Positions 8,690 to 15,603 of a DNA stretch of 64,000 nucleotides are shown here, piece by piece. Position numbers and translations under genes: made by a program. How positions within the stretch are numbered: position 1 is the stretch's first letter; every line of letters begins with the position of its first letter. The stretch covers positions 124,001-188,000 of the forward strand of contig JAHDQY010000003.1 of the NCBI GenBank assembly GCA_018433595.1, given 5' to 3'. The DNA is from Synergistales bacterium (lineage in GTDB: Bacteria > Synergistota > Synergistia > Synergistales > Aminithiophilaceae). Under the pieces are notes generated by a model. That model saw nothing but the letters and a program-made list of their open reading frames with translations, had not been told where the DNA came from and did not search any database.

Positions 8690-9112
8690 CTAGGCTGTCT
8701 CCTCCGTCGTTTTGGAGCGGCGCTTCCTGAGTCCGATCCGTCTTCCCTGTGGGTCGCCCCGCCAGGGGACGATGCAGAGGAAGATGAAAGGTTCGTCGGA
8801 GCTGTTGCCGTAGGAGTGGGGGACGTCGGCGGGGACATGGGCCCAAGATCCCTGGGGCAGGTTCCAGGTGACGTCGTCGATGACGACCTTCCCGTGGCCG
8901 CTGAGAGTGATGAGGTAATGGGGCCAGTCGTGCTGATGGACGGGGATGATCTTCTGCGCCGGAAGGGTGAAGAGCCGGACCGAATAGTCTTCCAGGAAGC
9001 GGTCAGGGCCGAAGACGATGCGCTTCAGGACCCCTTCGCCGAGGGAGGCGGCGCTGATGAGAGGCAGATCGTCCAGTTTCCCGGCCAGAGGCTCCTGCAT
9101 GGCTTCTGTCAT
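8690..9112 (-). CDS. Cupin-domain protein
   Basis: This 140-aa protein has the two cupin motifs of a small single-domain beta-barrel: HQHDWPHYLITLSGHGKV (metal-ligand histidines, G-x5-H-x-H type) and a second HVPADVPHSYGN block that supplies the last histidine. The C-terminus ends in a basic tail. GAGGAGG precedes the ATG. It follows the mop gene on the same strand, with a 33-nt palindrome between the two, so it may be co-transcribed at low level. Such proteins are metal-dependent enzymes or ligand sensors; the specific function cannot be told. Confidence 0.8.
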   Translation of the reverse strand: MTEAMQEPLAGKLDDLPLISAASLGEGVLKRIVFGPDRFLEDYSVRLFTLPAQKIIPVHQHDWPHYLITLSGHGKVVIDDVTWNLPQGSWAHVPADVPHSYGNSSDEPFIFLCIVPWRGDPQGRRIGLRKRRSKTTEETA

Positions 9113-9136
9113 GGTCGTTCCTCCTCTTAACGGAGA

Positions 9137-9169
9137 GAGCGTCTCCCGCCTCCGAGGCGGGAGACGCTC
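9137..9169. terminator. Near-loopless 16-bp inverted repeat after mop
   Basis: GAGCGTCTCCCGCCTC (9137-9152) and its exact complement (9154-9169) are separated by one base. It lies 35 bases after the stop codon of the MOP-type gene and before the cupin gene. No T run follows, as in several other palindromes of this window. Confidence 0.55.
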
Positions 9170-9203
9170 GGCCGTGACGAGCGGAGGTTTCCGCCCCGTC
9201 GGA

Positions 9204-12002
9204 TCAGTTCTTCTTCGCCTTCAGGGCCTTGAGCACCCGATCCGGCGTTGCCGGAATGGAGGTGAGGCGGACGCCGCAGGCGTTGTTGATGGCGTTGAGA
9301 ATGGCCGGATGGGGCGCCGAAAGGGGCATCTCGCCCGTCCCGGAGGCGCCGAAGGGGCCGAACTCGCGGGGCGATTCCATGTGGATCAGCCTGATGTCGT
9401 CAGGAACGTCCTTGATGTAGGGCAGGCCACAGCCGATGAGGTTGTTGTGCTTTTTCACGTCGTCGAAGTCCTCCGAGAGGGCCAGGCCGATGCCCTGGGC
9501 GATGCCGCCGAGCTGCTGCCCCTCGACGACGGCGTAGTTGTTGATCTTGCCCACGTCGCTGACGAGGGTGAAGCGGTCGACGATCGTCTTGCCCGTTGCC
9601 GTTTCGACGGAGACCTCGGCCAGGAAGAGGCCGAACATATGGTTGGCGAAGGGATAGCCCTGGCCGGTGGTGTCGTCCATGCCGGTGCAGTTCTGGATCT
9701 CGCCGTCGACGTTGCGCAGGGTGGCCTTGTAGTAGCCCTCGTGGTAAAGGGGGATGTTCTCGGCCACCATGTCGTCGTAGGTCCGGTAGGTGCCGTCGGG
9801 GCGGCGCATGGCGTTGAGCAGCTTCTGGCAGCTGTCGACGATGGCCATGCCGACCATGACCTGGCAGCGGCTGGCCGCGGCGGCGCCGCTGTTGGGGGCC
9901 TTGGCCGTGTCGCTGCAGACGAGCTTGATCTGTTCCGGCTTCAGCCCCAGGGGACGGAGGGCCTCGTGGGCTGTGCCGACGCAGCCCATGTCGGCGCCCT
10001 GACCGTGGTCCTCCCAGGTGTTGTAGATGATGACGCCGTCACGGGTCAGCTCGATGTGGCTGTTGGCGTCGTCGGCACCGTCGTCGTTGGAGTTGTAGAT
10101 GCCGATGGCGATGCCGACGCCGCGGCGGACCTCGTCGGTCGAAAGAGCCTCGGCCCGGGTCTTGGCCTCCTCGTAGTAGGGGCGCATGCGGTTGACCATG
10201 GCCTGGAGAGGGTAGACCTCGGCCTTCTGGCCGCTGGGAAGGGTGTCGCCGGCTCTGAGGATGTTCCGCTCACGGAAGTCGAGAGGGTCGATCCCGGCTT
10301 TTTCCGCCAGCATGTCGATGGCGATCTCGCCGCCCAGGTAGGTCTGAGGGGCGCCGTAGGCACGGAAGGCGGCGGACCAGCGGTGGTTGGTGAAGAGGGT
10401 GTAGCCGCAGCCCCGGATGTCGTCGAGGTGGTAGGGGGCCATCATGAACTGACCGCCCTTGTTGGTCAGGTCCTGGCTCGACTCGGAGTAGGGGCCGTGG
10501 TCGACGTACCAGTGGTGCTCCAGGCCGACGAGTCTGCCCTTCTCGTCGGCACCGACGCGGACCTTCATGAGGAAGGGGGAGCGCTTGGGCGTGCGGACGA
10601 TGTGCTCCTTCATGTCGAGTCTCATGTAGACGGGGCGTCCCGTGGCGATGACGCAGGCCCCCAGGAAGGGTTCGTTGGTGGGGGCCACCTTGTAGCCGAA
10701 GGAGGCTCCCATGTTGTTCTGGATGACGCGGATCTTCGAGGGGGGGACGCCCAGTCCGCGGGCGACCATGAGCTGGTGGCGGTAGACGCAGATGCTCTTC
10801 GTCTGGAGCGTCAGCCGCCCCTCCTCGTCGTAGTAGCCGAAGCCGCAGTCGGTCTCGATGGTGAGGTGGGGCTGGCGGGAGCTGTAGAATTCCTCGTCGA
10901 CGACGAAGGGTGCCTTGTCGAGGGCCTCCTTGGGGTCGTCGCCCTTGATGATGGGGCGCCTGTTGAAGGCGTTGGGGATGCCGTCGATATCGGGAATCTC
11001 TTCGTAGACCTTGACGGCGCCGGGAGCCATGGCCTCTTTCACGTGAAGCAGCGGCGGAAGCTCTTCCATCTCGACCTTGACGGCCTTGGCGGCCGCTCTG
11101 GCCTGAGTCTCGGTATCGGCGCAGACGATGGCCACGGCCTCTCCCCACTGGCGGATCTTGTCGCCTTCGGGAACGAGGATGCGCCGCTCCCAGCCGTCGG
11201 TCGTGGCCGTTCCCGAGCCGACCTGGCCCCGGATTCGGTTGGTGCCCTTGTTGGCGAAGATGTCGGCGGCGGTGACGACCTTGAAGACGCCGGGCATCTT
11301 TTCAGCCTCGGAGAGGTCGATCTTCTTGACCTTGGCGTGATGCGTCTCGGGGCAGACGGGTACGGCGAAAAGTGTCCCTTCGGGAAGCTTGAGGGCCACG
11401 TCGTCGCCGAAATCCCAGGTCCCCGTGGCCTTGTAGACGGCGCTGGGGCGGGGATAGGAGGTCCCCCAGACGGCTCCGTCCCTGCCGAGCATCTCCGAGA
11501 AGTCGGTCATCTCCTCTTCGCCGCGGAGCACGCTGGCGGCGAGCATGACGGCGTCGACGATCTGGACGTAGCCCGTGCAGCGGCAGGCGTTGCGGTTCTT
11601 CTGAAACCAGTCGCGGACGTCTTCCCGGGTGGGGTTGTGGTTCTCGTCGAGGAGGGCCTTGGCGCTCATGATGAAGCCGGGTGTGCAGAAGCCGCACTGG
11701 ATGGCGCCGGTCTTGATGAAGGCCCACTGCAGGGCGTGGAGGCGGCCTGGAGCTCCCAGGCCTTCGATGGTGAGGATCGAAGCCTCTTCAGGCACTTTGG
11801 CCCACTTGACGATGCAGGAGCGGACCAGCTTGCCGTTCATGAGGACATTGCAGGCGCCGCACTGGCCGACACCGCATCCGACCTTGGTGCCTGTCAGACC
11901 CAGCTGTCTGCGGATAACATCGGCCAGAGTCGTTTCGGGGTCGGCGACCACCGAGTGGGGGCATCCGTTGACCATGATGTTCTTGCGAAAATACTGTTTC
12001 AT
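9204..12002 (-). CDS. mop: Single-chain MOP-type molybdenum aldehyde oxidoreductase
   Basis: This 932-aa protein fuses two N-terminal [2Fe-2S] domains to the Mo-molybdopterin domain without an FAD domain, the layout of the Desulfovibrio gigas aldehyde oxidoreductase. The plant-type cluster is seen as GCGVGQCGAC with a later C, and the second cluster as CGFC...CRCTG (about residues 100-140, in QCGFCTPGF and NACRCTGY). The Mo domain has RGQVGSGTA, SFGYK, AFRAYGAPQ and the C-terminal GASGTGEMPL with the catalytic glutamate. It oxidises aldehydes to acids. AGGAGG precedes the ATG. The 5' leader of about 340 bases contains a terminator and structured elements (12104-12384), suggesting control by cofactor or metal. 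Confidence 0.93.
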   Translation of the reverse strand: MKQYFRKNIMVNGCPHSVVADPETTLADVIRRQLGLTGTKVGCGVGQCGACNVLMNGKLVRSCIVKWAKVPEEASILTIEGLGAPGRLHALQWAFIKTGAIQCGFCTPGFIMSAKALLDENHNPTREDVRDWFQKNRNACRCTGYVQIVDAVMLAASVLRGEEEMTDFSEMLGRDGAVWGTSYPRPSAVYKATGTWDFGDDVALKLPEGTLFAVPVCPETHHAKVKKIDLSEAEKMPGVFKVVTAADIFANKGTNRIRGQVGSGTATTDGWERRILVPEGDKIRQWGEAVAIVCADTETQARAAAKAVKVEMEELPPLLHVKEAMAPGAVKVYEEIPDIDGIPNAFNRRPIIKGDDPKEALDKAPFVVDEEFYSSRQPHLTIETDCGFGYYDEEGRLTLQTKSICVYRHQLMVARGLGVPPSKIRVIQNNMGASFGYKVAPTNEPFLGACVIATGRPVYMRLDMKEHIVRTPKRSPFLMKVRVGADEKGRLVGLEHHWYVDHGPYSESSQDLTNKGGQFMMAPYHLDDIRGCGYTLFTNHRWSAAFRAYGAPQTYLGGEIAIDMLAEKAGIDPLDFRERNILRAGDTLPSGQKAEVYPLQAMVNRMRPYYEEAKTRAEALSTDEVRRGVGIAIGIYNSNDDGADDANSHIELTRDGVIIYNTWEDHGQGADMGCVGTAHEALRPLGLKPEQIKLVCSDTAKAPNSGAAAASRCQVMVGMAIVDSCQKLLNAMRRPDGTYRTYDDMVAENIPLYHEGYYKATLRNVDGEIQNCTGMDDTTGQGYPFANHMFGLFLAEVSVETATGKTIVDRFTLVSDVGKINNYAVVEGQQLGGIAQGIGLALSEDFDDVKKHNNLIGCGLPYIKDVPDDIRLIHMESPREFGPFGASGTGEMPLSAPHPAILNAINNACGVRLTSIPATPDRVLKALKAKKN

Positions 12003-12103
12003 GCCTTCCCTCCTTGCCTTTCCTTTCGTCCCTTGCGGTGACGGTCCCTTGCTCCCTCAGGAGCCTTTCTTGAGCCGGCCGGTGTCTTTACGTGGAGAGA
12101 CGC

Positions 12104-12135
12104 AAAAAGGCCGCTCCACGAGAAGGGAGCAGCCT
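12104..12135 (-). terminator. Intrinsic terminator inside the mop leader
   Basis: On the minus strand AGGCTGCTCC (12135-12126) pairs over 10 bp, with one G-U pair, with GGAGCGGCCT (12117-12108), loop 8 bases, followed directly by TTTT (12107-12104). It sits about 100 bases upstream of the mop ATG, i.e. inside its leader. The 5' arm can instead pair with minus-strand GGAGGAGCC (12167-12159; 8 of 9 pairs), which would block the terminator. Confidence 0.7.
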
Positions 12136-12343
12136 TAGACAGCCGAAGAGTTCCTGGCGGCTCCTCCTTTCCAAACGCGGGAGGTATCCCCGTTTCCGAG
12201 GGGTACCCGATGGTCGGCAGCCCGTGGCCTTTCTTCTCAGTCGGAGAGAGGCTTTAGGTGCTGGAGACTCGGAGGTGTGATTTGATGTCCAATCTCACCG
12301 TAACACGCCGGCAAGGGGAGGGCAAAAAACAAAAGCGAGCAGA
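12136..12343 (-). promoter_or_regulatory. Structured mop leader, candidate molybdenum/tungsten cofactor riboswitch
   Basis: Between the palindromic promoter region (12344-12384) and the leader terminator lies about 200 bases without a gene. It contains a long bulged hairpin (12179-12208; arms GGGTACCCC and GGGG-A-TACC-T-CCC on the minus strand with a GGAAAC-containing loop) and an antiterminator sequence (12159-12167). A leader that ends in a terminator in front of a molybdoenzyme gene is the layout of Moco/Tuco riboswitches. I could not match the conserved core with certainty, so the class is a hypothesis. Confidence 0.5.
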
Positions 12344-12384
12344 ATGTTTTCTTTTGTGCAAGAAAACATGCAACCAGGTTGCAT
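12344..12384. promoter_or_regulatory. Two adjacent palindromes upstream of mop
   Basis: ATGCAACC-A-GGTTGCAT (12368-12384) is a perfect 17-nt palindrome sharing TGCAAC-N3-GTTGCA with the modA operator at 18900-18930. Directly next to it ATGTTTTCTT (12344-12353) and its exact complement (12360-12369) form a second 10-bp inverted repeat. They lie between the DUF364 stop codon and the mop leader, the right place for control of mop transcription. A convincing -10 box could not be fixed. Confidence 0.55.
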
Positions 12385-12413
12385 TATTGGTCTGTGAGCC
12401 CCTTCTTCCCCGG

Positions 12414-13169
12414 TTATTCCCCCTCGAAACAGAGTCGTTCCAACCCCAGAAGAACGGCGGCAAAGGCGATGGTCGTGCCGAAGAAGGCGACGGGTTTGCC
12501 GCGAGCGGAGAAGGCGGCGGCGGTGTCGTCGAGGGTGTCGTTGACGAGGGTCGATCCCGTGGCCAGACAGAAGGCGCAGACGGCGGCAGCGTGGTCCAGC
12601 TTTGTTTTGCCGTCGAGAATCGCCACACCGGCTTCGGTTTTTCCGATCTGTTCGGGGTCGAGGTCGAGGACGAGGACCCTCTCGGGGCCGAGGCGCTCCG
12701 CCAGAGCGTGGACGAAACCCGGCTGATAGCCGACGAGACACACCTGGCCGTCGGGAGGAAGGCGTCTTGCCATCTCTTCGGCCATGGCTTTTGCGCAGCG
12801 CCCCGGCCCGGCGTCGTGACAGTGGATCGTGTCGTCGACGAGGCCCAGGCTCCGACCCAGGGCGTTGGCGGCGGCAACGAAAAGGGCCCGGTTCCGGTCG
12901 CCGGCCAGATCCAGGGCGAGAATCTCACCCAGCGTTCCCCGCCATCCTGCGGGAAAGGAGGTGAAGGCCTGTCCCCGGCCCCCACGGAATTCAGCCTCGA
13001 TGAGCTTTTCCTTTCCCTTCAGGAGAGGGTAGTCATGCCAGGGAGCGGGGTCGCCGATGGCCTCGACGACGCCCAGAGGGCGGATGACGACGGGCGTTTC
13101 CGGGTCTTCCCCCCTGGCTTGGGCGAGGTCGATCACTTTGCGTCGGAAGATTTCCATCGATGAGGGCAC
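12414..13169 (-). CDS. DUF4213/DUF364 putative metal-chelation protein
   Basis: This 251-aa protein matches the two-part DUF4213-DUF364 architecture: an N-terminal half with GLVDDTIHCHDAG and a Rossmann-like C-terminal half with VCLVGYQPGFVHAL, VLVLDLDPEQIG and an ATGSTLVNDT loop. These proteins are suspected to bind heavy metals and often accompany molybdate or other metal transport genes. The frame opens at GTG 13178, overlapping the stop of the MOT1 gene, but that codon touches the AAGGAG site; GTG 13169, with 8 bases spacing, is the better start (ATG 13157 is possible). It is translationally coupled to the MOT1-type transporter, so a role in molybdate or tungstate handling is likely but unproven. 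Confidence 0.8.
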   Translation of the reverse strand: MPSSMEIFRRKVIDLAQARGEDPETPVVIRPLGVVEAIGDPAPWHDYPLLKGKEKLIEAEFRGGRGQAFTSFPAGWRGTLGEILALDLAGDRNRALFVAAANALGRSLGLVDDTIHCHDAGPGRCAKAMAEEMARRLPPDGQVCLVGYQPGFVHALAERLGPERVLVLDLDPEQIGKTEAGVAILDGKTKLDHAAAVCAFCLATGSTLVNDTLDDTAAAFSARGKPVAFFGTTIAFAAVLLGLERLCFEGE

Positions 13170-13174
13170 GGGCG

Positions 13175-14317
13175 TCACTCCTTCTGCTTTTTAAGCCTTT
13201 CATCGTGTCCGGGAAGAAACCGGTTTCCTGCGAGGCCGACGGCGAAACCCAGGGCCATGTTGCCGATGACGGCGCCGACGGCCGTGGCGATGAAAAGGAA
13301 CCGTTCCCGTCTCGTCGCCCTGCCGGGAGCCATGTCGAGGGCGAAGCGGGAGAGTTCAAAGGCGACGACGGCCATCATAGCTCCCACGACGGCCTTGGGG
13401 AAGAGGCTGAAGAGAGTTACCAGAGAGGGAGCGAAAAAAACCCCCAGGGCGATCTCCATCGTGCCTTCGAGAATATTGGCGCCTCCCGTTCTGGCACCGA
13501 AGGTGCGCTGTCCGACCAGCCCTCCGGCGCCGTGACAGAGGGGCATGGCGCCGAAGAAGGGGAGGCAGAGGTTCATGATTCCCATGTTGAGGGCCAGCCG
13601 GTTTTCCGGTACCGGGCGGTGGGGCCAGTAAGCGCCGATCAAAGCCGACGTGGCCAGGACCGCATTGGTCGCCGTCAGGGGAATCTGGGCGATGCCGACT
13701 TTGAGAAAAGTGCTCCAGATTTCGCGAAGAGAAAAGAGGGTCAGCTTCGGCAGCGTCAGGGCCGGCGGGGCCAGACCTCCCGGAGGGGCCGTCAGAAAGA
13801 CCCAGAGGAGGCCCCCTCCCGTCAGAAGGAGGGCGGCCGGGCAGCGTTTCGATTCTTTGAGTCCGAAGGCGGCGAGGCAGGCCGCCAGGGCGACGAGCCA
13901 TTGATCGCTCATCAGGGTGAGGGCCTGACGGGCCAGCAGCAGGCCCAGGGCGAGCTGAATGCCCCGGATGACGGCCCTGGGGGTCAGTTCCCGAATTCGC
14001 CCCATGATCCCCGTGAGGGCGAAAAAAATCCAGATGACCCCCATGGCGAATCCCGAGGCGTAGACCTCCGAGGGGCTCCAGGTCTGTGCGATGGCCGTGG
14101 CGGCCAGAACTTTCATCGGCTGAAGGGGCATGGGGAGCCGGTAGACGAGGCCGGTGACGATATTGGCCAGCCCCAGGGTGACGAGAAGGCCGGTCGGGGG
14201 GAGTCCGCAGACGACCATGTAGCCGATGGCCAGGGGGAAGAGGGTTCCGAAGTCCCCCATCGATCCGGCCAGTTCGCGCAGGTCGAAGCGGAAGTCTTCC
14301 GGATCGACGTACTTCAT
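13175..14317 (-). CDS. MOT1-type molybdate transporter
   Basis: This 380-aa membrane protein with about 10 spans belongs to the MOT1/SulP-like family. Typical marks are GSMGDFGTLFPLAIGY near the N-terminus, MPLQPMKVLAATAIAQ, and FGAMPLCHGAGGLVGQ then FGARTGGANI in the second half. MOT1 proteins import molybdate with high affinity. Its gene is followed by a DUF364 gene and stands between mop and modABC, which supports molybdate or tungstate as substrate. A GGAGG site 6 bases before the ATG is buried in a hairpin (14321-14335), and the transcript has a ~250-base leader from a promoter at 14574-14602, so expression is probably controlled after transcription starts. Confidence 0.88.
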   Translation of the reverse strand: MKYVDPEDFRFDLRELAGSMGDFGTLFPLAIGYMVVCGLPPTGLLVTLGLANIVTGLVYRLPMPLQPMKVLAATAIAQTWSPSEVYASGFAMGVIWIFFALTGIMGRIRELTPRAVIRGIQLALGLLLARQALTLMSDQWLVALAACLAAFGLKESKRCPAALLLTGGGLLWVFLTAPPGGLAPPALTLPKLTLFSLREIWSTFLKVGIAQIPLTATNAVLATSALIGAYWPHRPVPENRLALNMGIMNLCLPFFGAMPLCHGAGGLVGQRTFGARTGGANILEGTMEIALGVFFAPSLVTLFSLFPKAVVGAMMAVVAFELSRFALDMAPGRATRRERFLFIATAVGAVIGNMALGFAVGLAGNRFLPGHDERLKKQKE

Positions 14318-14567
14318 GACAGCCTCCGGGAGGCTCTCTCTGCGGCGAGGACCCGAAAATCGCCGGCCCCGGGTGTGACGGGAGCCCTGAGAAACGTGCT
14401 CGATTCGACGGAGATTGTCCGGCGGGAGAGAGCGGGAGGAGAACGTCTTGAAACGGTCTTTGATGTGGGGGCGTCCCTCATGATCGGATGCACCTCCAAA
14501 TAGAAAGAGCGTCTCTCCTGTAAGGCCCTGTTCATCGGTGGAGAGGCTTCAGAGGATTTGATAACTG
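14318..14567 (-). promoter_or_regulatory. Long leader of the MOT1 gene
   Basis: About 250 bases lie between the predicted start site and the MOT1 ATG. It holds an open frame that begins at an ATG near 14481 behind GGAGGTG and ends in a TGA overlapping the MOT1 ATG, but its codon content looks non-coding. Together with the buried ribosome site, the length suggests a regulatory leader. No known riboswitch class was recognised by eye. Confidence 0.4.
14321..14335 (-). promoter_or_regulatory. Hairpin enclosing the ribosome site of the MOT1 gene
   Basis: AGCCTCC-C-GGAGGCT on the minus strand forms a 7-bp stem whose 3' arm is the GGAGG Shine-Dalgarno sequence, ending 3 bases before the ATG at 14317. 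Folding would block initiation. The one-base centre means the innermost pairs must open to form a real loop. Confidence 0.5.
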
Positions 14568-14573
14568 TTCTCA

Positions 14574-14602
14574 AGAATAGCAGCGGCGTTTCCTCGTTGC
14601 AA
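14574..14602 (-). promoter_or_regulatory. Promoter of the MOT1-DUF364 operon with GTTGCAAC at -35
   Basis: Minus-strand TTGCAA (14602-14597) and TATTCT (14579-14574) are spaced by 17 bases. The -35 lies inside the palindrome GTTGCAAC, flanked by TTCCT/AGGAA, resembling the half-sites of the modA operator. Confidence 0.65.
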
Positions 14603-14693
14603 CAGGAAGAAATGAGCGGCAGGTGAGGGCTGGCGTCTCCAGGAGAAAGAGCTAGAATGGAGTGCGATTCCCAGCGAAGCGAGGAGGGTGATC

Positions 14694-15296
14694 ATGGCCT
14701 TTACGGGACATTTCGACGGCGCCTCGAGGGGTAATCCCGGTCCGGCCGGTGCGGGAGCTGCCCTGTACGACGAATCGGGACGGGAGATCTGGAGCGCCGC
14801 CCGGAGCTTGGGCGAAAGGACCAACAACGAAGCCGAATACGAGGCGCTCATCCTCCTTCTCAGGGAAGCTCTCCGCCGGGAGATCAAGAGTCTCCTCGTG
14901 CGGGGCGACAGTCAGCTCGTCATCCGCCAGATGAGGCGGGAGTGGAAAATCCGCGAGCCCCGTCTGGTCGACCTGGCCCGCCAGGCCCGCAGTGCCGCCG
15001 CCGGCATCGATGTCGCCTACGAGTGGGTCCCCCGAGGGCGGAACGAGAGGGCCGACGCCCTCTCCAACGAGGCCCTCGACGGTCCCGGCCATGGCGATGG
15101 CGCTCAGGCCCAGGACCGCGAGACGTCTTCTCCTGTCTGCCTTGAGCCTGTCGAAGGAGCGATCTTCCTCGCCAGGGGAAGCGAGACCTATGCCGTCGAC
15201 GTCGCCCACGGCTCCTGCAGCTGCCCCGCTTTCCGCCACAAGGGAAGGTGCAAGCACCTTGATGCCGCCCGGGAGCGGATGGACATCAGAAATTAA
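14694..15296 (+). CDS. Ribonuclease HI-like protein fused to a SWIM-type zinc finger
   Basis: This 200-aa protein starts with a complete RNase H fold: the catalytic acids are visible as FDGAS (D8), NNEAEYEAL (E48 region), RGDSQLV (D72) and NERADALSNEAL (D121). After a linker of about 20 residues, a short C-terminal domain carries CSCPAFRHKGRCKH (C175, C177, C186, H188), the C-x-C-xn-C-x-H pattern of SWIM zinc fingers, which bind nucleic acid or protein. It should cut RNA in RNA-DNA hybrids, with the finger as targeting module. Start: a GTG at 14688 is also in frame, but GGAGG is 7 bases before the ATG at 14694. Such a fusion is not the usual RNase HI of model bacteria. Confidence 0.85.
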   Translation: MAFTGHFDGASRGNPGPAGAGAALYDESGREIWSAARSLGERTNNEAEYEALILLLREALRREIKSLLVRGDSQLVIRQMRREWKIREPRLVDLARQARSAAAGIDVAYEWVPRGRNERADALSNEALDGPGHGDGAQAQDRETSSPVCLEPVEGAIFLARGSETYAVDVAHGSCSCPAFRHKGRCKHLDAARERMDIRN

Positions 15297-15406
15297 CAAA
15301 AAGGCCGTCTTGCCCCTTCCCTCAAGTCAAGACTTTTCACGGAAGGTCAATGGTCCGCAAGGCACATCTTCTTTCCGCAAAAATAGGGAAAAAGGACCGC
15401 GTGAAG

Positions 15407-15453
15407 ACACTAGGTATGAGGTATCCTGTCGAAGGATGCGCTGTATCTAGTGT
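15407..15453 (+). promoter_or_regulatory. Paired NrdR boxes upstream of nrdD
   Basis: Two 16-bp boxes, 15407-15422 (starts ACACTA) and 15438-15453 (ends TCTAGTGT), have starts 31 bases apart, the spacing known for tandem NrdR operators. The second matches the consensus ACAC-TATATC-TAGTGT at about 13 of 16 positions, the first at about 10. The outer halves also form a 13-bp perfect inverted repeat (15401-15413 with 15447-15459). NrdR represses ribonucleotide reductase genes when dATP is high. The 307-base gap before nrdD holds nothing else that I can name. Confidence 0.7.
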
Positions 15454-15603
15454 CTTCACTGGCGAATGGCCCGACGGAGAGTCTGCCTTTTCGGGGCTTT
15501 TCGCGCTTCGTTCTTTCATTTAAAGCCGGTCTCCGCCCTACGGGATCGATTCAGGAGAGCCCCGCGGTCGAGGCCCCTTCTTTTTTTTCGAAAGGGGATC
15601 TTC

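Noticed and set aside
9018-12041. A 1007-codon open frame opposite mop.
   Set aside because: It is a shadow on the antisense strand of a high-G+C gene; its composition (Gly/Val/Asp-rich) and the match of the minus-strand product to the MOP family rule it out. The same holds for other long antisense frames such as 1413-2345 and 37827-39896.
14314-14574. An 86-codon frame ending in an ATGA overlap with the MOT1 gene.
   Set aside because: Its sequence is Ser/Arg/Pro-rich without family resemblance; it lies in the leader downstream of the promoter. I list the stretch as leader, not as a gene.
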